Positions 1 through 9,640 of a stretch of DNA of 64,000 nt are shown here, piece by piece (position 1 is the stretch's first letter; each line of letters starts with the position of its first letter). The position numbers and the translations under genes are program-made. Below the pieces are notes generated by a model. That model was given only the letters and a program-made list of their open reading frames with translations. It did no database searches and was not told where the DNA came from. The stretch lies in assembly GCF_048771995.1 (NCBI RefSeq), contig NC_133028.1, positions 72,710,501 through 72,774,500 of the forward strand. The letters are read 5' to 3'. The DNA is from Taeniopygia guttata. Lineage: Eukaryota; Chordata; Aves; Passeriformes; Estrildidae.

Positions 1-1663
1 TGCTTGTTACTGTCTATGGTGTGCTGATTTCAGTGCCATGTTCAGCATGAGCTGCCCAAAATGCTTTAATTTAACCTGCCTCTCCTCACCCCTCACCTTG
101 AAAAACCCTCAATTGCTAGAAAGTTTCAGTCTGAAGGTTTGCCCAACTAGCTAAAATAAATGCAAGGGGATCTAAAAGACAGCCAGGAGAAGCAGTGCCT
201 ATGTGCTGGATTTTCACAGTATGATAGCATTGGCTGTATTTCGTGATTCATTTCCTTGCCCTAAATAAATTAATTCCAGCCATAGTCTCTTGAAGTCCTT
301 TCCCAAGCAAGATCCCATACTGTCAAAGTCTTTCGGTCAGTTCTGTGTTATATATACAGAGCCTGATAGTTCTTGTTATTTGAAGATTTATGGGATAATT
401 AGATCAGTTTTCTTCTTGACCTTGCCTGCCTTGTGGAGCTGCTTTTCAAGTTTGGAAGCAAAGGCCTTAACTAGACAAGAGAAATCTGGGTATAACTACT
501 TTCCTGTGAGCTCCATATGGTTTTCAATTAAGGGGAATATATAGGTAATGGCTGCCAATTGTATCAATTTGTGCAGGATTCCAGAGAAATGGCAGCAGAA
601 CACAGGGCATCCCCTACAATGAAATGTAAGAGACAGGATGGGAGAGATGAAATGAAGGGAGAATGTCCGGAAAACACTTAAAGCACCACCCTGACCACAA
701 AGCAATAGAGCTCAGAAACCCAAACTGCTCTGAGTGGAGAGCACCAGCACTGGGACGGAATTTTATTGGAAACAAGGGCATTCCTAAAATCTTCCTTTAA
801 CTAAAAATCAAGTTATCCTGATCCATGGGTTTGATTATTTTAATTTGCTCCAAGGAAGAAAAGGAACCATTCTAAACTCTATTTTAAATCATCTTTCATC
901 TGTGCATCCAGAACTTTTAGCCATCAAGTATATTTTCTTAGAGAAATTTATTTTAAAAATCTTTATTTTTATATTTAATTATTATGAAATGACGAAAAAA
1001 TTAACTTTATATCCCCTGGCTTAGTAAGCAGAATAACCACATCTGATCAGAGGCAATTTTGCAGCCTTCTCTTTAAATGTTAAGATGATATTCATTTTCT
1101 TCATCACCCCATCAACAAGATGCAGAGAAAAGTGGCACAACATTTATAATCAGCAATCCATAAGCAGTTTCCAAAGCATCCGTGACACATCGGGCGGCAT
1201 GTTCATCCCCGTAGGAGGTCTGGCTCTCTCTCTGGCTGTCTCATTTTGCAGTTCAGCCAGGTCCCTGAAATTCTGGGAAGACTGCTGGTTGTTTGTGTCA
1301 CCATCAGGGTGAGCGTGATGGCAGAACAAAGCTGGCAGCCTGGCTCAGACCCGGCTGTTGGTGTTGTCTGGGCAATGAGAGGTTTTTGGAGAACACGAGA
1401 CTAAAAAGAACACCTTGCTGCAAGGTGCCATGGAGGCCAGGAAGGTAGGAGGTTTCCTTGAGATGAGCTCATGGAGGAAAAGCCCACAAATAGCTGTTTG
1501 AAACAGTTGCTTGGAAAAAATCCTCATCTTAGGAACTCCTAGAGAGGGACACAGAAGAAGAAAATTGGCACAAACCAATGATGCCTTGGGCTGGAAGCTG
1601 AGGGAGGAGCAGCATTGTGCTCCATGCTCTGTCCATGTGTCCCACAGGGTATGACCCACCTGT
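1..1663. other. AT-rich non-coding DNA, no gene recognised
   Basis: No convincing exon or repeat family is visible in the first kilobase. From about 1190 the base composition becomes less AT-rich, and the stretch 1340-1660 reads like old interspersed-repeat material that runs into the left inverted-repeat arm. Short open frames here (for example 1345-1659 on the minus strand) have no recognisable domain and overlap one another in several frames. That is what chance or repeat-derived frames look like. Confidence 0.5.
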
Positions 1664-2091
1664 GTTCTCTGATGTTACAGATGTGTTTGGCAGTATTTCT
1701 CCACAGCTATCCCCATGGAACACCAGAGCAGAGTGTTGGAAACCTGTTAAGGATTTCGAGGTTCCTGCCTGAGGGACAGGCACACCCCTGACACTTTGGG
1801 GCAGAGGGCTGTGCTTATGTGGCTGCCCTCGTGCCACGGGACAGAGGATGATGGCCTCACCTCTCAGACCCCTCTCAACACAACACCCAAACCTCCCAGG
1901 AGCTCCCCTGCAGCAGGTATTGCAACAGATATTCCATCTGCCTCAGCAGAAAGAGACAAACATCTCGCCCAAGCTCACAGACATGGCTTGGTGCAAGAGC
2001 CAAGCACAGAGTCAAGCAGTTTGGACTCGTAGTTTGTTTTAATCAATAACACAATATGTCATGAATGTGTGATTATTATGCCTGCATCCAT
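1664..2091 (+). repeat. Left arm of large inverted repeat (LTR-like)
   Basis: The reverse complement of this arm matches 3466-3780 almost base for base in two long blocks. One covers 1664-1794, including 'ccatggggatagctg' and 'ctgcctgagggacaggcac'. The other covers 1931-2091, including the 'caagcacagagtcaagcag' region and the end 'cctgcatccat'. About 135 bases (1795-1930) are present only in this arm. The right arm has an AATAAA where this arm reads AATAAC, so this copy appears to have lost its polyadenylation signal. The length, the polyadenylation signal near one end and the absence of an open frame suggest an LTR or another transcribed repeat. I cannot name the family. Confidence 0.75.
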
Positions 2092-3465
2092 TCTTTAGTG
2101 TAACGTAGTTCCAAACATTATTCTTACATACCTGCTTAAATTGCAGATTTTACCAATTTCTGTGCTTTGGTTTCTTCCCTGCTTGGCTAGAAGAATGTAA
2201 GTGAGGAAAGAGTGGCTGTCAAGGTTATCAGCATCTTCCTCAGGCAAAGCAAGATCCTGGTGTTTTATAATGCTTTCTTAGCTCCCAAAAGTTATTTGTC
2301 CCAAGGAGAGATGTGCTAGACTTATCTGCTACAGTTATCTTGTTTTATTTCTCTCACTCATAGTGATGGTTGTCATATGCAAACAAACCATGTCTATTGA
2401 TATGTTTATTTAAAAGCCATCCTTTTGTTATTTGTGTGCACAGTAAATACTTTATTAAGGGTAGTTAGGAAACAGTTAAGGAAGTAGTGCTACTACTCTT
2501 CAGTGGAAAAACAGGTATGTGAATAAGATCTATGCAGTATGAAGGGACTTACATAGCTTTGAAGCCCATAAATTAATGAAAAATGTGAGTTAAACTCACT
2601 GCAAACATTATTAGGAAAAGTTATCCAGCCAACTCTATGAGCTACCAAGTAAAAAATGAAATTATAAAGGTAGGGTGATTATGGTAATTTATCACTTTAG
2701 CTATCATTTAAATATGAAACTAGTATAGCTCCCAAGATTCACGGGTCAAGGGTTTCCTCCTGCGTATTTCAGGAAGGGCTGCCTCCAATTTTTTGGTGAA
2801 AGATTGCCATGTATTTCACTAATCAATAATCACTCAATAAAGTTAATGTAGAGCATGCACTCTATTGGTAGCCAGATACCCTCTCCTGTTTCAGAGTATT
2901 GGATACCCTGCAACCTTGGCCTAACAAGCCATATACTACTTGAGTTCAAGAAATGTACCTAATTCACTACATCAGGCTATGGTTTGAAGTGCATATGAAG
3001 GGTGTGCCCTACACATATTAGCCCCTAGAAAAGCAATGTGATGGCTTTTTATGTTAGGCTTACTAATTTTGAATGACTTAGTAGTGATTTAAAAAATGAA
3101 CAGCTACCTGAAACACACAAGAATCATCTGTATGACTTCTTGCCATGATAAATTCTCTCTCTGTTGATAAACTATTGCTATAATTCCATAACACCATAAA
3201 CCATTGCTATAATTCCATAACACCATAAACTATTGCTATAATTCATTTCAATCCACAATCTACTTTTGTTTATTAGTCAGAAGTTAAATAAACTTGTAGT
3301 ACCAAAATATATATCACCCTAAATGGCATATAAATTTTGGCTTTTCTTCTCAGTTACAAAGGGGCAAGTTCAGAGTAATTCCAGTGACGACAGTTGCACC
3401 ACATTTAAAACTGACATAGTTGTGAGAGGAATTAAACCTCTAATGCCTTCCTGAGATGGCAAGCT
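2092..3465. other. Spacer between inverted-repeat arms
   Basis: These 1.37 kb separate the two arms and contain no long open frame. They hold the 29-bp tandem repeat at 3169-3244. The stretch at about 2720-3040 has an AATAAA near 2835 and less biased composition, so it may be another old LTR fragment, but I could not match it to a family. No retroviral gag, pol or env coding is visible, so this does not look like a provirus body. Confidence 0.5.
3169..3244 (+). repeat. 29-bp tandem repeat, 2.6 copies
   Basis: The unit begins 'aaactattgctataattcc' and is repeated at 3169-3197, 3198-3226 and 3227-3244 (partial). Copies 1 and 2 differ at a single base (actatt versus accatt). It lies inside the spacer of the large inverted repeat. 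Confidence 0.9.
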
Positions 3466-3780
3466 ATGGATGCAGGCATAATAATCACACATTCATGACA
3501 TATTGTGAGTAAAACAAATTTTATTGATTAAAACAAACTACGAGGAGTCCAAACTGCTTGACTCTGTGCTTGGCTCTTGCACCAAGGCATTTCTGTGAGC
3601 TTGGGGGAGGTGTTTGTCTCTTTCTGTTGAGGCAGATGGAATGTGCCTCAGGTGTCAGGGGTGTGCCTGTCCCTCAGGCAGGAACCTCAAGATCCTTAGC
3701 AGATTTCCAACACTGTTCTCGTGTTCCATGGGGATAGCTGGGGAGAAATGCTACCAAACACATATATAACATCAGAGAAC
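3466..3780 (-). repeat. Right arm of large inverted repeat (LTR-like)
   Basis: This is the inverted, shorter copy of 1664-2091. It lacks the central ~135-base block found in the left arm and has about nine bases in its place. Read on the minus strand it has a clean AATAAA (plus coordinates 3520-3525) followed by about 54 bases to the end of the arm. That is a typical polyadenylation-signal spacing for an LTR R-U5 or for a retrotransposed transcript. The inner boundary is sharp: similarity stops at 'atggatgcagg' (3466), and the outer boundary stops at 'gagaac' (3780). Both copies point their 3' ends toward the spacer. Confidence 0.75.
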
Positions 3781-4307
3781 AACACAACACGCCCACTCAA
3801 GCCTGGGTGATGTATAGAATATGACATGTCTTCAGAGGGCCCAAGGAAATGGTGCAGTCTGTTTGGCTAGTTTTCATTTTATATAATGAATTCCATTTGT
3901 ATCTTGGGCTACGGTGTCGGCTTCCCCAAGATTCATCAGCTGGAGTGGAACTGCTTTGTTAGGCAAGTATTTACAAGCCTGCAACTGCAGCGTGGCTGGC
4001 TCTTTTTGTACTGTTGAAAACAGTGTCATGAAGCCAAGGAAGCCTGCGTAAATTATTAAGCTAATGCATTCTTGTAGATAAAAAATAAATTGAATCGTTC
4101 CTTCCACTGAATTAAAAAATCTTTCATACAGAGAATGCTATGAAGAAATGCCTGCTGCCAAGAAAGCATAAAACTTAGCCATAAGAAGGTGGTAAATGTA
4201 ATCTTATTCACTCTGCTTGTTGCAGTTCAGATTAGAAAAGAGTCTTTGCAGGGGAGACCAAGAGAGATACCGCTCTTTCTGGCCTTGCTGCTAGTAAAAT
4301 CACTGAA
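3781..4307. other. Non-coding DNA, nothing recognised
   Basis: This is ordinary AT-rich sequence between the inverted repeat and the first CR1 fragment. The minus-strand frame at 3874-4107 has no recognisable domain. Confidence 0.4.
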
Positions 4308-4615
4308 ACATAGAATTGATAAGGTTGGAAAAGACCTTTAAGATTCTTAAGTCCAATTATCAACTTTGCCTTGCCACTATGTTCACCATTAAACTATGTT
4401 CTTAAGTGCCATATACACAAGTTTTTTTAACACTTTCAGGGATGATGACTCTAGACATCCCTAGGCATCATTTTTTCCCATAGTTTAAAACCCTTTCTGT
4501 GGAGAAAAAAAAAAAAAATCTCCTCATGCCTAGTCTAAACTTCTGGTGCAACTAGATGCCATTTTCTCTCATCCTGTCATTTGTTTGCTGGAAGAACTCA
4601 TCACAGGCAAAGGCT
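4308..4615 (-). mobile_element. CR1 LINE 3' fragment, minus strand
   Basis: The left end carries the CR1 3'-terminal signature in reverse ('catagaattgataaggttgg', then 'aaaagacctttaagattctt'). It continues through the usual 3'-UTR and end-of-ORF2 blocks: 'gtccaa', 'cactttcagggatgatgact' and 'ctggtgcaactagatgccat'. CR1 is the dominant avian non-LTR retrotransposon and is usually 5'-truncated, as here. The copy is diverged and has a poly(A) run at about 4505-4518. It is a dead fragment with no coding capacity. Confidence 0.85.
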
Positions 4616-4654
4616 GGAGATATGAGTGTTGATGGCAGATGCCTCCACTTGGCT

Positions 4655-4806
4655 TCTAAATGGAGTGCTGGAGTCACCATCCTTGGAAGTGCTCAAAAAA
4701 TGGTTAGATGTGGCACTTCATAAGGTGGCTTAGTGGGCATGGTGGTGCTTGGTTGAGGGATGGACTTGATGTTCTTTTCCAACATTACTAATGATCTCAT
4801 GATTCT
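4655..4806 (+). mobile_element. CR1 LINE 3' fragment, plus strand
   Basis: The blocks 'gtgctggagtcaccatcctt', 'ggaagtgctcaaaaaatgg', 'gtggcacttcataaggtgg', 'tggacttgatgttcttttcc' and the terminal 'atgattctaaa' follow the CR1 3' end in order. It is 5'-truncated near 4655. It lies head to head with the minus-strand CR1 at 4308-4615, so each fragment has its own 3' end facing outward. Confidence 0.85.
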
Positions 4807-6154
4807 AAAATGAGGCCGTGAAATCATGAATCCTGAGATTCTGGAGACTGCAAACACAGAAAATCTCCTCTTTCCAGCACAGGTCTTCACCCCAGAGCTC
4901 TGGTGAGTCATGACAGGGTTTGGCACGATTTTCTGTAAGAAACACATCCTGCTGGTGATGCTTTGCAGATACAAGGACTGTTAGCACTCTTCAAAAGCAC
5001 CAGAGGAAAAAGAACATGAATACACTCCTGAGCACAGGGAAGCTTTGCTCTTAAGGAAAACACAGCATTTAAAAAAAATTAAGGATTGGGCACTGTAGGT
5101 AGGAGAAAACAGTGAATGACCTGGAATGCAGAATGAAAAGTCAGTAGCCAGTCTTAGCATGCAAAGAGAGTTTTTTGCCATGGGAATCTGACCTACCATG
5201 ATCAGCAACGTTTTCTTTCTCAGAAGAAGTAATGAAGCAATGAACAGGAAGAGCAGGGAAGGAGAAGGCTTAAAAAAACAGCAGTGACAATGGTAATGCA
5301 CAGATTAACATATTTTTTAATAAATACCAATGATGCCTAAAAACAAAATACTATCACCTTTAAAATAATAATAAAGATTCTATAAATCCTAGAGAAATAA
5401 TGAAAAAGAAATAATCAGAAATAAGTTAAAATTAAGCTAGGGGTGTTCTGAGCAACTCAACACAAGCAACCAAAATTAAACAGAAGCAAGGTGAAAGAAA
5501 TTGTGGGTTAACAGTCTAAATGCCATCTGGAAAAAAATTGTAGTTGCCCACCCAAGTATCAACCTCTCATGTTCAGTTACATTAATTTTTTTTTATTGTT
5601 ATTATTTCACATTCTATCTCTTGCCCAAAGCCATTTGTTTTTATTTAAATCAAGCAGAATCATGGTAACTGCAAGCCAAGGGCATTTCATAGGTCACATT
5701 TTATATAGAGATGTTGATATGCATAAATACTTGAAAGTCTTGTCTTTTCACCCCAATGCTAGAATACTTTTGCTCCACACTAATTTTGTTCTCCATTTAT
5801 AGTCCATTTAAACAAAAGGGACTTGTCAAAAATTTGAGACCTGAAATTCTGGATCACAACATTAGTCAATATGCAAAATCCACAACATAGAAAAGATTTC
5901 AGACATTTTAGATATATTCCAAACAAATTTTGACTCCAACATTATGAATTTATGGCTTACAATTTTATTTCTTTCCCAGTTTAAAACTAAGTCCTGTCGC
6001 ACTCCATGCCAGATGTACTGTAAAAAAAATAAAAAAAGCCATATTAGCAAACATTTTCATTCTGAATAATTAAAGCAAACTGAAAAGAATAATTTTCAAC
6101 CTTAACATCCAGCAGAAGGATGAATGAAATTTGCTGCTCAGTTTGTGCCTGTTG

Positions 6155-6170
6155 CCAATAGGTGGTGCTA
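6155..6170 (+). promoter_or_regulatory. Possible CTCF motif, plus orientation
   Basis: The sequence 'ccaataggtggtgcta' agrees with the core CTCF pattern CCASYAGRKGGCRSYM at 14 of 16 positions (mismatches at the S and at the C of GGC). The pattern is written from memory. One such site is weak evidence on its own. It is reported because the better site at 13092-13107 points the opposite way. Confidence 0.3.
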
Positions 6171-8727
6171 CTATTTTTACATTTAATACTAACTACAGCA
6201 GCACAGACTGCTCTGGCCACCACGAGAACAGAACAGTTTGCCTTTTTCAGGAGAGTTTCTCAGAGTAAAATGATGTGTGGGTTTGTGATTACTTTAGTGG
6301 CAGCAAATAAGAAGAGATAGAACTGACTGAGAAAACATGGTCCCTTTCGTTGTTAGATATAAAGTTTTGAGAAGCAGTTATGTAGAAAAATTAGGAAAAA
6401 AAAAAAAAAAAAAAGAGCCTGTGCACAATTTTGCTTGTATAGATCTCACCTATGCTTAAGCTGTGAATTTTTCAGTCACATAGACAACTTTGTGCCAGTG
6501 AAGGCCTGATTCAACACAGATGAAAGGCAGTGAGAGAAAGGAGAGCAAAATAAGTATAATTTGAGATTTTTTTTTTTTTCAATTTTAGCTTTGTTATCCA
6601 GTATTGTATGGTACAGAGCTGCTAATTTTACATTTTGAACATTGACATTTCTCTCTGCAATAGTTCAGATACATGGCTGAAGACTTTGTAGCACAGGAAC
6701 AGAGAGATGTTAAGCTTGGTGGCTTAATAAATAAAACTTCCTTACTGAGGCTTCTATTACACAATTTATTCACTGGTTATTTCTGCAAAATGCAAAATAT
6801 AATGTGTATGTGTGGTGGCACGTGTGACTTGTTGCATTAAAAATCAAAAGGAGGTTTCAGATTGCAAAGTTTGCACTCAAACCTGCTCCTCTGCGCTGGT
6901 TTCCTGTCCCTCTGAATTTTTGGTAAGACATGTTCCCTAATGAAGTTAGGTGAATACAGATGTGTCTTAGGCATAGACATGTATTCTGTGAATTCTGCTT
7001 TTCAGGCATAGTGTGGCTCTGAGATTGCACTCATAACGTCACAAAAGATGGATTGACAGCTCCTGACACCACAGACCTTTATTTATCTTCAAAAGAGGCA
7101 CAGTGCAAGGACCAGGCAGAATTATTTATTATCACTTCTCAGAAATCTATTGTGCATTTATTTACTCCCTGTTGGAAAATCATTTCTTAACAGCCATCTG
7201 GAGAAGTGCTGCTGGGATGGGAAGGGAATTTATTGTGAGTGTTCAATGAAGCCGTCAGGAAAACTTCAGCTGGGCTGCAGACACCTCTCAGTCTGAGCTG
7301 TGCTTTTGGATTGAGATCTCAAACTCACTTACTCACTGGGACAGAAATCAAGCAGGTCTCAAACCACAACATTTTTCTACCCAGCCTAGTTTTTAAACAA
7401 TTGTGTGATAGTGAAAAATACCCTACTAATTCTGAGATTAAAAAGAAAAGGAAAAAAAAATTAGGGGAAAAAATGAGAAAAAAAAAAGACAAGAAAAAGA
7501 CATATTACTTAGTTTTTAGTACATTATGTAGTATACTATTAGGCATACTATTTCCTTTTAGGCATACTATTTCTTGCTTGTTTTATTTAGGGTAGGTAAA
7601 TTATTAAATCAATAGGTGATATCTTTAGACTGAGTAAAAATGCAGAAACACCAAAAAGAAAGCAAAGGAAGGGTAAAAAGTAAAGTAGATACCAATGAGC
7701 ACCTACTTTCCTTCTCTCTCCCTCTGTCAGTACATGTATGCAAATACATTTAGTAAAAATATACAGCATCAACTAAACATTTCTAGCAAATATTGCTTGC
7801 AAATGTCTCCACAAAATGCAATCAATTTTTAAAAATTAGTAGATACTTATGGCTTTTTTCATTTTCATAATAATTGAAAATTAAGCAACAGCCCAAGTCA
7901 TGTAACTGATATAGAGATTTCTTCTGCTCATCTGAATTTAGGATGATCCATGTGCTGAGAACGAGGGATAGAAAAGGAAATGAGGACTGTTTTCATTCCC
8001 TCCTTCTTAGAACAAGATAAAAATGAGATTCAATAAAGGCAGGTAATTGGTGAGGTACAGAAGTGATAGCAAAGCATGTCCAGTTGACAATAGAAGCCAG
8101 GAGTGTAAAATTAATATTCTGTCTTGGCCTATTTTTCCTCTCTGGTACTACTTTTAGATTTAAAATAACTTTTATCTTTAAATAATAGCTCCATGCAGAA
8201 TTCAAAAGCCTTGTCCTACACACTGATATTCCTGATAGAAGCACAATTAAACAAATTATTTTTAAACTTTATGTCTGTGTCCTTATTTTATTTGAATGAA
8301 AAGGGGGTCAATGAGAAAGTATTTCTGTAGGTCCAAATGATATTTCCTGAAGAGCAAATAGCATGCACTGAGATGATTTCAGGTGACTTAAGCATGATGC
8401 ATGAACATCTTTACTGCAAAAACTTGATGGCTGTTCAAAAGTCTTGCAAAATTTTCCATCTAACTGATTAATTAAAGAATGCAGGGACTATAAGTTTCCT
8501 AGAAAGAGTTGACTCGTAAATATTAATTCAGGAAAGACAAAGACAATAATCTTACAAATATTTGCAGCTATAGCTGGTCAAATAAAGGTCATGGAAATAT
8601 ATGAATAATGGAGGATGGGCAGAAAGACTGATGAAATTGGTACATGGAAAACAGTGACTGAAGTTACCAACTAGAATGACACAAAAAATGCTTTTTTATT
8701 ATTTCATTTTGTACACTTAGATAGGGA

Positions 8728-8746
8728 TATTATTATTATTATTATT
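8728..8746 (+). repeat. (ATT)n microsatellite
   Basis: A short run of about six perfect ATT units. Confidence 0.9.
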
Positions 8747-9060
8747 CAGGCATATGCTTTTAGAAAAGAGTCTTGATCTGGAATATAATGGTATGACTTA
8801 CTGCTTTTTATGGGTTGCAAAATTTTATTTTCCACTGTACAAGAAGCTGAGTGCAGAAATGATATTTGTTTGGTTGGAAGACTGGTAGTTTAATGTGCCA
8901 ATTAGTTATAGGTGAGACTAGTATGGAAGTTTGGAGCTAATGTTTGATAATCCATATTATGTCCTCTGGCTTGAGTGGATATATTTCAGCCTTCAATAAG
9001 CACTTGGGTTAGACACCACCTCAAAAAGCAAAGAGCCCAATTTGCTTCTGAATTGCTAGG

Positions 9061-9532
9061 TGCATAGAACTGGTAAATAAACTTTATTTGCCCTGGGAAA
9101 ATCTGACATACTGGTAAGGAGAATGTCACTACAGGACACATGGAAGCGAGCCACTACTATTGCAAGGTGAAAAAGAGGAAGTTTATTTCTGACTCCAGCA
9201 TTTATACTTTTCCAAAGGTGACAGTGGATTGGAGAGTGAATGTGCCACCTCTCCAATGACATTGGACAAGCTACCAGTACACCAAGTTTCTCCACCTCTG
9301 TGGAGGTGGTTCTTGCTTTCTCTTCCTTGGGCTTCTCTAGTGATGCAGCACCAAAATTTGACATTATTAGATGCAGGAAAGACAGGTGTGCTGAAGAGGG
9401 GGACGTTCAGAAAGCAGGCTTGTAATTTTGCTTATGCCTATGATGAGGATTGGTCAAAAAGAACAATTTGTGGTGTGTCTCCTGTCATCTGAGCAAAAGG
9501 CTGAAAGTTATCACTGACTGTCATTGCCCACA
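9061..9532 (-). mobile_element. Solo LTR of an endogenous retrovirus, minus strand
   Basis: Read on the minus strand this begins TGTGGGCAATGACAG and ends at TGCA, fitting TG...CA termini about 470 bp apart. It has LTR promoter layout: TATAAA (plus coordinates 9201-9206), then AATAAA at 9182-9187 and a second AATAAA at 9083-9088, about 115 bases downstream of the TATA box. The stretch with 'gctggagtcagaaataaac' resembles a passerine ERV (probably ERVK-like) LTR that I recognise from memory. The open frame at 9056-9364 lies inside it and is not a gene. No matching target-site duplication is obvious, so the exact ends are uncertain. Confidence 0.65.
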
Positions 9533-9570
9533 GGACCCCTTGAAGGGCATAATGTAAATGTCACTGACTC

Positions 9571-9640
9571 CTTTTAAATCAACACAGCTTCTTGACTTCA
9601 GTGAAGTCAAGCTGATTTACAGCAGCTGATAATTTGGCTG
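9571..9640 (+). repeat. Relic of ancient amniote repeat with palindrome
   Basis: The sequence runs 'ttttaaatcaacacagc', then 'ttgacttcagtgaagtcaag', then 'gctgatttacagcagctg' and 'ataatttggc'. This order parallels an old dispersed amniote repeat whose core reads about 'ttgacttcagtggagtta', followed by 'gatttacaccagctgagg' and 'atctggccc'. Here the core has become a perfect 21-base palindrome (9591-9611, 10-bp arms and one central base). The family match is from memory. Confidence 0.5.

Larger units (their letters stand above)
4807..9060. other. AT-rich non-coding DNA with simple repeats
   Basis: No gene is recognised in this stretch. It contains a poly(A) run of 19 (6396-6414), a purine-rich low-complexity stretch at about 7436-7500, a two-copy ~19-bp tandem around 'taggcatactatttc' at 7540-7577 and an (ATT)n tract at 8728-8746. 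A CTCF-like motif at 6155-6170 is listed separately. Open frames of 60-118 codons here (for example 7239-7595) carry low-complexity lysine runs and no domain. Confidence 0.5.

Noticed and set aside
9056..9492. Open frames of 87-102 codons on both strands
   Set aside because: They lie inside the minus-strand LTR and match its non-coding promoter region.
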